A stretch of 64,000 bases of DNA, taken from positions 19,425,744 to 19,489,743 of the forward strand of contig OX637393.1 of assembly GCA_951799425.1 (NCBI GenBank), in the 5' to 3' direction. The position numbers and the translations under genes were made by a program. This document shows positions 46,614 through 57,436 of the stretch, piece after piece. Below the pieces are notes generated by a model that saw nothing but the letters and a program-made list of their open reading frames with translations, made no database searches and was not told the origin of the DNA. The DNA is from Ilex aquifolium. Its lineage: Eukaryota > Streptophyta > Magnoliopsida > Aquifoliales > Aquifoliaceae. The number at the start of each line of letters is the position of its first letter. Position 1 is the first letter of the stretch.

Positions 46614-48438
46614 GAGAGAGGGATCCCTATCCTTGTTCATGGTTTTTGTGTGTTTATTGCTTCTTTTTATGAGTTTCTTCTTTGATAGTTGTTAAAGATA
46701 TTGTAAGTTTTTGTGTGATTGTGGATGAATTGGATTATTGATGTTGATGTTAACTGACAATATGTTGTGAAATGAATAGTTCAATTTATCACTTTTATTT
46801 GTTTTAAATGCATATGTAGATTTAGCTTAACATTAATATATGATGGAACAAATGTGTATGATAAGAATGTTTGTTAAAGTAACTACGCACATGATCGGTT
46901 TGACACCTCAGCCTATCAACCGAAACTTAAAACCACATTTCTTGGAAAATTGGTATTCTTTCTATGCTTAAATTGTCAAATATGCATCGATATTTGTTAT
47001 TTTCAAGGAACAGGATGATTGGACTCGAAAATGGAATCGGTATATAACCGACAGCCCCTGGAAAACCCGACATAATTAGTGGAGATAACAAAGAATACCA
47101 TGGTGAGTTTCGAGCCTTAAGATGCTTTCGAGAGACAATCGATGTTTACTCAAGTAAAGTCTTTCACTCTCAATTTTTGAATAATCTCATTAATCTTGCT
47201 TTGATTGATGTAATTAAAAGTGATCTATTGACATATCCCACAGGGAACCTTCGCATACGACACATTCATGTGCACATACTTGAGAAATGATCTTAGGCCA
47301 TCTTTGATTTGATATTGAGCCTTAGCCATTTCTTTTACAAAATTATTTCCCTAGTTAGCCATGCTTGAGCCCACAATGTATGACTTCTTCTTCGATAAAC
47401 CCGTATGATTACCAAGCCACAAGAAAACATACTTGACACACCATTGCTATCTAATTTTCTTGCACCCTCTTATAAATCAATATGACACATAAATGTAAGG
47501 AAAAAGGAAAGAGCTATGAAGGCTACCATTCAAGAAGAATCGATGGGAACTATTGAAACAAAAAAGAAGCAAAAAGGCAAGAAATTGCCAAGAAAGTGAA
47601 AAATGAGAAAAATGAAAGAAAGAAATATCATCTCTGGGCAAAATATCGAAAAGCTAGAAAGAGATGTGCTACACTACATAAACAGAGGATAACTTTTGAA
47701 TACTTTTGACGTCATTTCGTTAGCCACTGACCTCTGGCCATATTACAACCTATGAAAAGCCCTAATTGATCTCAAGTCTGTTACATGCATGTGTTGTCAA
47801 TCAAAATTGGGATATGGTAAATAGTATTTCTTTAAATTGCGTCAATATTCTTTCATGAGATTATGTCAAACATGATTAGTTGCTTCCTTAAAATTTCACT
47901 CCCTTCCTAATTGTGCATGTGATTTTTCGATTGGCCACCTTCTGATCACATGACTCATGAGAAACAAGTCACTATAATCGGAGCGAACTTTTGCTGAGAG
48001 TATTCTACGAGAGGTTTGTGAAATCGAAGCTATCCATGGAAGATGGTAAAAGGGAGGGTTTGTTATATAATAATTCTTGTTGCTTGAATGATCATTCCTA
48101 CTACACAGGAAATTCCAAATACCAATGTAACATATGCTAATTTTTGCATATAATAGATACCTATGAAAGAGGGACATGCGGGATATAAGTCGAAATTGAG
48201 AGTTGGGTGCCTCAATGACCATGATGTTAATTTACTTTAATCAGCAATCTCACATACACATCTGTTCGACTGAAGTTTGAGGGTAGCATCACTGGAAACC
48301 CGCACGAGACAACACTCGTCCACTAGGGTAAACCTAGTGGTTCAACAGCTTGTTGTATAAGCTAAATGCAACCGGATGACCTAAGAAAATGGCATTAGGA
48401 GTAGATTTTTTTTGTATTACTAGAGACTAGCAATATTT
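46614..48438 (+). other. B1 3' non-coding region
   Basis: No credible gene. Collinear with E 1-1396. It contains the block with GATCTTAGGCCAT that lies between pol and ORF3 in A1/A2, so the block's position relative to ORF3 differs between lineages. It also holds the antisense 108-codon frame (47896-48222) matched by E. Confidence 0.6.
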
Positions 48439-48450
48439 AGGTTGGGGAGT
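48439..48450 (+). other. 3' polypurine tract of B1
   Basis: GGTTGGGGAGTG abutting the 3' LTR start TGATTAGCAC at 48451. A weak inverted repeat (ACTAG/CTAG with AGA) lies just upstream, a decayed version of the A-type hairpin. Confidence 0.75.
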
Positions 48451-48634
48451 GTGATTAGCACTTAAAATTAGCATATTACTATGTCGTTTTAAGACTAATT
48501 GTACTTTGATGGAGTTTAAGTGATGTCATTTCAGGCCCTAAACTGAACAATGACTCAAGAACAAGTACCACACTTGAATGCAACACCTGCACATTAGAGC
48601 ACAAAATTGGAGAAGCTTGGAGCACAACCAGAAC

Positions 48635-49066
48635 GTTCGAACGCCAACTCACGTTTGAACGGCCACATTGAACTGTAGCATACCCAACTGCTAAGAGAAG
48701 GCATGTTGCAGCTAGGAAAGAAGACTCTGAAGCTCTGAGGCACTTGAGTGTCACGTTCGAACGCCAACTCACGTTCGAACGTGCACTTGAGTTGATTGAA
48801 GACCAGACTACTGCATAGAGTGTGGAACTGAACTTCACAGAAAACCAATAGATCACTCGAGTGAGAGGATTAGAGCACATCTGGCGTTCGAACGCCCATA
48901 GTGCAAAGACAAAAGAAACGTTCGAACGGTCGACAACATTCGAACACCAACTCACGTTCGAACGTTCTCCACAGACTGGCAGCAGAGTATTTGGTTTTTC
49001 ACTTGGACTTGGGCGGCATACACTATTCCTTCACCCCCTCTTGTCTCCTCCTATTGCCTATAAATA
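48635..49066 (+). promoter_or_regulatory. B1 3' LTR GTTCGAAC array plus TATA box
   Basis: About nine GTTCGAAC-type sites from 48635 to 48963, many perfect, some in 18-bp pairs with linker GCCAACTCAC, then TATA CTATAAATA at 49058-49066. More sites are perfect here than in the 5' LTR, where several have become GTTCGAAT. Confidence 0.75.
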
Positions 49067-49467
49067 CTCCCATTCTTGGAGAGCTCAAGGGGAGCCAAGT
49101 AGAGAGGTTGATGGAGAGGCTTAGACTCCCACTCACATTGTAGATTTAGCTTACATTTCCTTGTATGAATTCTTTATTTTAGAGATTAGTTTGGCTTTAG
49201 TCCAACATCTCTTTGCTTGTTATAAAAGTAGTTTTATGCTTATGCTTTCACTTACATGCATAAAAGGGAGTTAGTTCATCTTTTGGTTGAGGAAGCAACC
49301 CTCCATTCCTTGGTTAAGGAAGCCACCCTCCAAATGTGACTAGTTTCTTCTACTTTTATTGTTTATGTACTTCACTTCCATTGCTTGAGCTTCTTTCTTT
49401 CTTAGAAGAGTGAAACTCTTCCACTTTTCTAGAGGTTTACCAAAGCCGTGAAGGGTGGAACGTGATT

Positions 49468-51294
49468 TGATTGGTGGGAAATGCGGTGTTGTTTCCTAAC
49501 CTCTAAACATCACCCTCACCCTCAATGTGTGTATGTGGCTTATAGTGATGGGGGAGTGTCACACTCCCTCCGGGTAATGCAAAAGATTAGGCAACAACGA
49601 ACAAATGGTGGGAAATGGATGAACAAAATATATGTGAAATGGAGAATGTGTGTGCACAAAAATGCTCCCCAATCGAAAGGAGTCTTTTGTGGTCGTGTGT
49701 TTTACTTGGAAAATATTCCAAGGTCGTCTCCTCAGGGAAGGAAAGGGAGTTTTGTGAAAGTGATTTTGCAAAAGTGAAAAGAAAGTGTAAAATCTTGTAT
49801 TTGTGTTTTGGTGAGTTTTGTTCAAAATGAAAATGCAAGAAAGCAAGTGTTGGCTAATCCAAAGGGTTCATTCCAATGGGAATACCAAATCAACTCAAAG
49901 CCTTCCTCCGATTGAGCATGAATGAACGATTAATTCGGGGGAAGCTAGGGACGAGATTGGTGAGTAATCTAAGCATAAACCGTGACTAGGCCTACGGAAT
50001 ATCAAAGGCTCACCAACTCATCCACTCTCAACCCCGTCAAACCGAACCATTTGACTCTAAAGGGAGGAATGAAGAAGATTTGAACATGGTATTCCCAAGA
50101 GGAATTTTCCCTTGGATTAACCAACTTAAATCTAGCTACTCATGCTTGAAAGGAAAGACATTAATGTAAATGGAAGACATGTAGAAGAAATGAAGCATGG
50201 AACTTAACTAAATGCAAGAAATCTTAAACTAAGAAGAAAGAAATACAATACCCAATTTAAAACATGAAAATGAAGAACTTGAAAGCATAAATGGTGAAAT
50301 GAAGAACATGTAACTAACTTGCAATATACTTGAAATAAAGGAGATTACAATGTAAGAAATGAAGATTAAAAGAGGAATGTAGCTTACAGCAATGACATGG
50401 ATGAAGAAAATGCAAAAATGAAATTACTATTCATCATCTTCAACCTTGGAGCTTTCTACATCTACTCCTAAGCTTAGGTAGCCAACCTTTTACAAAATGA
50501 ATGGAATGCTGAATATAATGGAGTGTAGAGACATGTCAAAACGTCCAAGAGGCTCCCCCCTAGCTGTGTGTACGAGCTCCCATCAAGAGAGGGCTGAATG
50601 GATGGCTTTGACAGGCTAGGAGATCATAGCCTGGGCAGCCCACTTCCCCCCATTCCTCCTTTAATGCATTGGCCTTTAAAGTCTTCCACATGAGTGTAGG
50701 AGGCCTGTAAATGTGTAAGGAAATGTTGGGATAGGCGTGGGAGAAGTGTAGGTGGGACCCCCAAGCCTCAAAGTTGAGTTACAGGCTGTTTTCGCGACCA
50801 GAAGGTCCGGAGTACCGGTACTAGGTACCGGTACTGTTTTTCTGCACTGGACCACCTTCGGTAGAATCGGAATAACTCTTGATCTAACCGTTGGATTGGG
50901 CTGAAAGTTTGACACCAAACAGAAGACACCCATATCTACAACTTTCATGTTTTTAACTTTTCCGAATTCTGCATAGATCATGGTCAAAATGGAGGAATTC
51001 CGAGGCAGTGCTTCCAATTGTTGCTGCAGCTGGTGCCTTTGTTCCCAAGCACCAATGCCTTCTTGATTTCTTCACTTTTAAGCCTCCAATTCTTCATGTA
51101 TTGTGTCCATGCCTTCACCACACATCCAAAATAGTTGCAATGTCCTAAAATACATGATTTAAGCAATAAAAGGTTGCAACATCAAAATATCAACATTATA
51201 GACAATTTTGGCTAACACTAAGTATTAAAATGCAAAAGTTGAGTTATAATGCATGTAATGAGCCCTTCAAATATGCAATATTATGCGCTCATCA
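49468..51294 (-). repeat. 3' LTR of N1
   Basis: 1827 bp, nearly identical to 54487-56342 except that it lacks a 29-bp block of TACCGGTA palindromes present at 55850-55880. Palindromes are at 50811-50836. Confidence 0.92.
50811..50836 (-). promoter_or_regulatory. TACCGGTA palindromes, N1 3' LTR
   Basis: AGTACCGGTACT followed by GGTACCGGTACT, two overlapping-frame palindromes 13 bp apart. The 5' LTR copy has four. Confidence 0.75.
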
Positions 51295-51330
51295 CACCCC
51301 CCAACTTAAGCTTTGCTAGTCCCTAGCAAA
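51295..51330 (-). other. N1 3' polypurine tract with hairpin
   Basis: On the - strand AAGTTGGGGGGTG (51295-51307) abuts the 3' LTR; the inverted repeat TTTGCTAG/CTAGCAAA with GGA loop is at 51312-51330. Identical design to A1/A2 although the rest of the element differs. Confidence 0.8.
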
Positions 51331-53012
51331 CAAAATGTAAAAGCAAGCAAACAAAAATAAACCTATACTAATTCCGCAATTGCATTTAGCACATGCAACA
51401 AGCCTTTAAACCCCTAGGTGATCCCTAGTGGACGAGTTTTGTCTCGTGAAGGTTTCCAGTGAAGGTACCTACAAACTTCTTGCTAATATCCAATATTTAA
51501 AGTATATTCCCCTATCTTAACTAGTGATGGGATTTCAATAAAACAACTATGTTCAAAACATCCTAACTAAAAACACATGCAACACATTATAGCTTTAAAT
51601 GCTATTCTAGAGTATCCACATACACATTTCCTTTCAAAACTCGTGTGTGTGTGAAATGAACATGTAATTTAAACATTTACACAATGGAGTTCACATTCAC
51701 GTGGCTATCCAAATTAAGCTTTGATGCAAAAACTCACCAAGGGTTTCTCTAAAAAATGAATAACTCAATGATTATCCTAGCATGCACTCCATGTGTATAT
51801 GTGAGATAGAATCTTATTCACAAACCAAAATGCTCACATATAATCCAAAAATGAAGCACATGTATACAAATGAAACAACCTTGGCATAATCTCATGAAAG
51901 GAATGCTAGGGCATTAGATAGTAAAATTAACTTCTCTTTTTCTTTAAAAGTATGCATCCCCCATGCTTCTCTAGATCTTTTAGGACTTTCATGGGTTGTA
52001 ATGAGGCCTTGGGGTGATGTTGTGGTAAGGGAAACGAAGGATATAGGATAACAAATAGGGTTGTTCCGGGTGAATGACCTTAATCTTAGAAAAACACTTC
52101 CCTTTTATGGGATTTTGATTTTCACACCATCACCACACCCTTTGTTTCTTTTCTTTCTTTTCCTTTACATTTTTCCCTTTTCTTTTTCTCATTCTTTTTC
52201 TCCTTTTTCACTCCCTTTCTCTCCTTTTCTTGGATTTTCATTCTTTTTCCATTGAACTCTTTTGAGTTTCAACATCCTTCATCCCTTTTGTTTGAGTTTC
52301 CACACCATCATTCCTTTTCTTTTATCATCACCCAACTTAGCACTAGGAACAACCAAGGTAAGGTAGATATTTATCATTTTCATTGGCTTGGTTACATGTG
52401 TGGCATAGAAACGAATTCAATTAAGGCTCAATCATGGCACTAGGGATAAAATTTCACAAGAAAAAGGCAAAGGCTCAAAGCATTTCAAAGATGGCCTAAG
52501 ATCATCTCTAGATAAGCATAGGAGGAACATTTTGCGTTTCAAGACAAAGTCAATCAACTACCCAAAAGCACCTAACCAAAACAAACATAATGAGATTATT
52601 GAACAAATTTAGAATTTGAAAAATTGTTCCTTGAGTAAATGTAAGTTCCCTCCAAACAAGGATTGGCATTAAAGCTCACATGGGTTCTTACTCATCTCCA
52701 CTATTCATGTCAAGCACTCAAATGTGAACTCAATCCGTAAATTGTCCAAATTACACATTCAAGGTGCACAATGGTTGAGTTTGAAAGAAAACACATATGT
52801 GATACTCAAGCATAAGATAAACTTCTATAATGTGCTCATGTATTCAAAGTTCAAAATGAAGATCAAGCAATTCACAAATCCCATAACAATTAGGATAAAG
52901 GAATATAGTTCAATATTGACTATTTTTCACAAAAATTGTCCAAAATTTTTCAAAATTTTCACATTTCCAACTTATTCTATACACAAAGTGGTGGAACATG
53001 TGAATGGTGCAC
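51331..53012 (-). other. N1 non-coding internal region
   Basis: No credible gene. It is homologous to the A-family region after pol (for example GATCTTAGGCCATC near 52490 on the - strand). Frames such as 52061-52255 come from low-complexity T-rich sequence. Confidence 0.6.
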
Positions 53013-53051
53013 CTCACCCCCCAACTTAAACTATGCATTGTCCTCAATGCA
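53013..53051 (-). other. Internal polypurine tract with hairpin, N1
   Basis: On the - strand stem-loop TGCATTG-AGGA-CAATGCA (53034-53051) then AGTTGGGGGGTGAG (53013-53026). A second PPT-like stretch (TAAGTTGGGGGGTGTA) is at about 53162-53177. Confidence 0.6.
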
Positions 53052-53262
53052 CAAGGGATCATGCAATGAAAACAATGAAGGTAAAATGGGAAATGAGATA
53101 CCCTTTTTTTTTTTTATAATATATATAAACATAAAAGAGAAAAAGAAACACACAAAGCTCATTTACACCCCCCAACTTAGACTAGAACATGGGGGAGAAA
53201 TGCTGGTGATGCCCTCAAAGCAGGTGGAGCAGCATTGCAGAGATTGGGTCTGTCAGGCAAAC

Positions 53263-53363
53263 AGTACCGGTACTGGGTACCGGTACTGCGATTCCAGTAG
53301 ACTTTTAGTACCGGTACTGGGTACCGGTACTGCGATTCCAGTAGACTTTTAGTACCGGTACTG
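53263..53363 (-). promoter_or_regulatory. Internal TACCGGTA palindrome array of N1 (44-bp tandem)
   Basis: A 44-bp unit with two palindromes (AGTACCGGTACT, GGTACCGGTACT) starts at 53263 and 53307, with a third partial unit at 53351. On the - strand a TATA-rich stretch (TTTATATATATTATAA, about 53115-53131) lies roughly 130 bp downstream. The palindrome type matches N1's own LTR. No ORF3 remains for it to drive. Confidence 0.65.
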
Positions 53364-53523
53364 TTCTGCTTTGTCTGCTTTCTGATTCTTAAACAAGCTT
53401 TATGTTAAAAACTAAACTACAATGATACTCACCATTATACTACAATGACATGAAAAATAAAAATATAACAATAAAAGAGATCTAACTACTATGTACATGG
53501 AAACAAAACAACAAGGGCTCATG

Positions 53524-54366
53524 TCAATCCGGCTTCAATTCGGATATGACCTTACGCCCATGGATTTTTTTGATTTTAAAATTTTTTTGTTGTATAAATG
53601 CCATTTCTATCCAATCTATCCAACCATACAAGGGATAATAATTCAAAAATCTCAACTGAACCAAGATGTATGCGAGTTTATGCAATGCAACAAATGGAAT
53701 ATACAATTTCTCATTAAGAACACTTGACTCCATTTCAATGCCCTCCCCAAGTTGAGAAATGTGAATCTCAACACCACTCAAAGATGGCAAAATGACCTTG
53801 GGCTCATTAGCCTCATATGAGATAATAACTTCATTAAATGTTTCACAATCTAGAGTGGTGGGAGATTCAACATTAATATGCATTTCATTGGGGGGATCAT
53901 TCTCAATATATTGACTATGCTCAAGGTGTTGTTCTTCATGCATAACAATTATAGCATTAGTCAATGTATCAAGTTGTTGAGTTATTTGGGCATTGAATTC
54001 CATTTGGCTTTGCATAAACTCGCCTAATTGGGCATTGAATTCCAATTGGCATTGCATAAACTCGCAAAAAGTATTTTCCAATGCTTGTTCGGTTAAGTCC
54101 TCATACGTTGGGTAATGGCAAAATTCATTTGGTGGTGTGAGATTGGATGGAAAATTATACGGTTCATTCTCCCAACCATAACTCGGATAACTCGGTGAAA
54201 CATAATGGTTGGGGTAAAAGTTTTCGCATGCAAAGTCTTGAACCGGATAATTTATTTGGCACATACAAGAGATGAGCCCAAGGTCATCACAAATCTCACA
54301 CACATTTTCATAATAAGGGGCATTTGATACATTTTCATAATAATTATAAGACATTATATAAAACAA
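53524..54366 (-). CDS. N1 ORF: gag-remnant protein of unknown function
   Basis: 280 codons. The N-terminal part has ENVCEICDDLGLISCMCQ, which looks like a decayed CCHC knuckle lacking the histidine, followed by a Tyr/Pro/Asn-rich segment (PSYGWENEPYNF) and the repeat FMQCQLEFNAQ / FMQSQMEFNAQITQQLDTL. That repeat resembles the gag linker of A2 ([19 protein letters not shown]) and B1. The capsid-like N-terminus is absent. The C-terminal ~100 residues (from VILPSLSG to the stop, with LRFLNYYPLYGWIDW) match nothing I recognise. It sits between the leader (start about 120 bp from the PBS) and the internal palindrome array. Uninterrupted in a recent copy, so it may be expressed. Confidence 0.7.
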   Translation of the reverse strand: MFYIMSYNYYENVSNAPYYENVCEICDDLGLISCMCQINYPVQDFACENFYPNHYVSPSYPSYGWENEPYNFPSNLTPPNEFCHYPTYEDLTEQALENTFCEFMQCQLEFNAQLGEFMQSQMEFNAQITQQLDTLTNAIIVMHEEQHLEHSQYIENDPPNEMHINVESPTTLDCETFNEVIISYEANEPKVILPSLSGVEIHISQLGEGIEMESSVLNEKLYIPFVALHKLAYILVQLRFLNYYPLYGWIDWIEMAFIQQKNFKIKKIHGRKVISELKPD

Positions 54367-54396
54367 AATATTTACAAGTTAGACGACATACCTTGG

Positions 54397-54424
54397 CCCG
54401 TGATGAAAATCACAAGACTTACCT
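54397..54424 (-). promoter_or_regulatory. Leader splice donor and hairpin, N1
   Basis: On the - strand AAG|GTAAGT (GT at 54421-54422), then CTTGTGAT-TTTC-ATCACGGG (54397-54416). Two positions that differ from A1/A2 still pair as U-G in RNA. Confidence 0.6.
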
Positions 54425-54465
54425 TATGCCGTCCCAAAATCACCCTCGAACTCGACGCTTAACCT

Positions 54466-54483
54466 TCCCCGGCAACGGCGCCA
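54466..54483 (-). other. Primer binding site of N1 (tRNA-Asp)
   Basis: Same 18-nt tRNA-Asp match as A1/A2, 3 bases inside the 5' LTR boundary at 54487. Confidence 0.9.
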
Positions 54484-54486
54484 AAA

Positions 54487-56342
54487 TGATTGGTGGGAAA
54501 TGCGGTGTTGTTTCCTAACCTCTAAACATCACCCTCACCCTCAATGTGTGTATGTGGCTTATAGTGATGGGGGAGTGTCACTCTCCCTCCGGGTAATGCA
54601 AAAGATTAGGCAACAACGAACAAATGGTGGGAAATGGATGAACAAAATATATGTGAAATGGAGAATGTGTGTGCACAAAAATGCTCCCCAATCGAAAGGA
54701 GTCTTTTGTGGTCGTGTGTTTTACTTGGAAAATATTCCAAGGTCGTCTCCTCAGGGAAGGAAAGGGAGTTTTGTGAAAGTGATTTTGCAAAAGTGAAAAG
54801 AAAGTGTAAAATCTTGTATTTGTGTTTTGATGAGTTTTGTTCAAAATGAAAATGCAAGAAAGCAAGTGTTGGCTAATCCAAAGGGTTCATTCCAATGGGA
54901 ATACCAAATCAACTCAAAGCCTTCCTCCGATTGAGCATGAATGAACGATTGATTCAGGGGAAGCTAGGGACGAGATTGGTGAGTAATCTAAGCATAAACC
55001 GTGACTAGGCCTACAGAATATCAAAGGCTCACCAACTCATCCACTCTCAACCCCGTCAAACCGAACCATTTGACTCTAAAGGGAGGAATGAAGAAGATTT
55101 GAACATGGTATTCCCAAGAGGAATTTTCCCTTGGATTAACCAACTTAAATCTAGCTACTCATGCTTGAAAGGAAAGACATTAATGTAAATGGAAGACATG
55201 TAGAAGAAATGAAGCATGGAACTTAACTAAATGCAAGAAATCTTAAACTAAGAAGAAAGAAATACAATACCCAATTTAAAACATGAAAATGAAGAACTTG
55301 AAAGCATAAATGGTGAAATGAAGAACATGTAACTAACTTGCAATATACTTGAAATAAAGGAGATTACAATGTAAGAAATGAAGATTACAAGAGGAATGTA
55401 GCTTACAGCAATGACATGGATGAAGAAAATGCAAAAACAAAATTACTATTCATCATCTTCAACCTTGGAGCTTTCTACATCTACTCCTAAGCTTAGGTAG
55501 CCAACCCTTTACAAAATGAATGGAATGCTGAATATAATGGAGTGTAGAGACATGTCAAAACGTCCAAGAGGCTCCCCCCTAGCTGTGTGTACGAGCTCCC
55601 ATCAAGAGAGGGCTGAATGGATGGCTTTGACAGGCTAGGAGATCATAGCCTGGACAGCCCACTTCCCCCCATTCCTCCTTTAATGCATTGGCCTTTAAAG
55701 TCTTCCACTTGAGTGTAGGAGGCCTGTAAATGTGTAAGGAAATGTTGGGATAGGCGTGGGAGAAGTGTAGGTGGGACCCCCAAGCCTCAAAGTTGAGTTA
55801 CAGGCTGTTTTCGCGACCAGAAGGTCCGGAGTACCGGTACTAGGTACCGGTACCATTTGGTACCGGTACCAAGTACCGGTACTGTTTTTCTGCACTGGAC
55901 CACCTTCGGTAGAATCGACATAACTCTTGATCTAACCGTTGGATTGGGTTGAAATTTTGACACAAAACAGAAGACACCCATATCTACAACTTTCATGTTT
56001 TTAACTTTTCCTAATGCTGCATAGATCATGGTCAAAATGGAGGAATTCCGAGGCAGTGCTTCCAATTGTTGCTGCAGCTGGTGCCTTTGTTCCCAAGCAC
56101 CAATGCCTTCTTGATTTCTTCACTTTTAAGCCTCCAATTCTTCATGTATTGTGTCCATGCCTTCACCACACATCCAAAATAGTTGCAATGTCCTAAAATA
56201 CATGATTTAAGCAATAAAAGGTTGCAACATCAAAATATCAACATTATAGACAATTTTGGCTAACACTAAGTATTAAAATGCAAAAGTTGAGTTATAATGC
56301 ATGTAATGAGCCCTTCAAATATGCAATATTATGCGCTCATCA
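54487..56342 (-). repeat. 5' LTR of N1
   Basis: 1856 bp, nearly identical to the 3' LTR, with an extra 29 bp in the palindrome array (55830-55883). A TATA-like CCATTATATTC on the - strand near 55530 lies about 300 bp downstream of the palindromes. Confidence 0.92.
55830..55883 (-). promoter_or_regulatory. TACCGGTA palindromes, N1 5' LTR
   Basis: Four TACCGGTA cores in 54 bp, including AGTACCGGTACT and GGTACCGGTACC, two more than in the 3' LTR. Confidence 0.75.
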
Positions 56343-57241
56343 TGATTCACTCATTCTTTGTTAAAGATTGGCTCCTTGTTTATTATTATTTCATTTTGTA
56401 AGTCCTCTACTTGGAGGGATTAACATCACTCACTTTTCTAGCTTTACCAAAGCCATGAAGATTGAGTAGTTTCTCATTCACTCTTTAGTAAGAGGAGAAG
56501 GGCATATATAAGTTATCCGAGAATTATATTTGTGCTCTGTTCTGATGCTTAACGTTTATTTCTCCTTGCTTATTGGATCATTGATTTCATCTAGCAAAGC
56601 TAAGGTACTTTGTATAACCGTGGGATCTTTCTATGACACAGATGACTCTTGCATAGAAAGACTCATCCGTTCAAGGAAAGTACCCCGGCTAGATCTTCAT
56701 GACTACCCTTCAATCCTCCCTATTATTGTGCTTCACTTAAAGAATGGAATATTAATGTCATGGTTGGATGTCTTGTAGAAACACTTGCTTTTTTGTAGAC
56801 GGGTTAAGTCTCGACACAGACAATTCTTGTAAACTTCTGGAAAGACATCGAAATCATGTTCTTAATTCTCACAGTCCATCTTTATCTTCCAATTAAATTG
56901 TTGTTAACACGGGAGTTAATTGAGTTATCAAGCACAAGTATAATAAACTGGATAATTAACTACATGTCCAGATCCTTGAACTAAATAGTGACTCTTTTTC
57001 ATTCGAGCTTATCTCATATTTTGTTAAGAAAATTATCTTGGAAAGAATCTTATATTCTGTCCAGGAAATCTCACACCTCATAACAAATCTCAAGGGTTAC
57101 AATCAATAGGTCTCCACCACTGCTTATCTCAAAAATACCAACAAAAGTTCCCTGTGGATTCGACTCTGGACTCAAACCGGATTATTACTACAGCTTGACC
57201 GCCTGCACTTGGGTGTACACATTTCGGATCAAGTCAGTAAA

Positions 57242-57436
57242 CTTCGATCCCGTTGGGATGACCCCTATCTTGTCAAGGTGGCCTACCCCAATGGAGCTAT
57301 GGAAGTCACAAACCCCGAAGATGGCAAGACATTCAAGGTCAATGGCCAAAGACTTAAGCCATTTTTCGAGGGTTTTGAAGGACAAGGAGTGGAGGAAGAT
57401 TTGATGGATTCGGTCTACCCAGACTTGTTGGAGTAA
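57242..57436 (+). pseudogene. Integrase C-terminus of element C
   Basis: Open to the TAA at 57434-57436, encoding the chromodomain-less C-terminal tail ([35 protein letters not shown]) typical of the A family. It continues the fragment at 19549-19819 after removal of B1. Confidence 0.85.

Larger units (their letters stand above)
49468..56342 (-). mobile_element. Element N1: non-autonomous Athila-like element
   Basis: 6875 bp, target duplication TGATT at 49463-49467 and 56343-56347. 3' LTR 49468-51294, 5' LTR 54487-56342. It retains PBS, splice donor, leader hairpin, internal PPT/hairpin, 3' PPT/hairpin and the palindrome arrays, but only one ORF (280 aa). No protease, RT, integrase or ORF3 is present, so it must rely on a partner element in trans. 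Its LTRs resemble S2 and share general structure with the A family. Confidence 0.9.
19820..57236 (+). mobile_element. Element B1: Athila-like retrotransposon interrupted by A2, F and N1
   Basis: Target duplication GTAAA at 19815-19819 and 57237-57241. Parts: 5' LTR 19820-21708, PBS 21715, gag-pol pseudogene 21825-27350, A2 insertion, intergenic region 41859-43599, ORF3 pseudogene 43600-46613 split by solo LTR F, 3' non-coding region to 48438, PPT 48439-48450, and 3' LTR 48451-57236 split by N1. Without the inserts the element is about 14 kb. It shares its LTR family with E and is a separate lineage from A. Confidence 0.92.
48451..57236 (+). repeat. 3' LTR of B1, split by N1
   Basis: Left part 48451-49467 and right part 56348-57236 together match the 5' LTR (19820-21708); N1 plus one TGATT duplication lies between. 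Palindromes at 48635-48963 and TATA CTATAAATA at 49058-49066. The end AAGTCA is followed by the target duplication GTAAA. Confidence 0.9.

Noticed and set aside
52061..52443. Hydrophobic Phe-rich frames in N1
   Set aside because: Low-complexity T-rich sequence in a non-coding region; no counterpart as a frame in A1 or A2.
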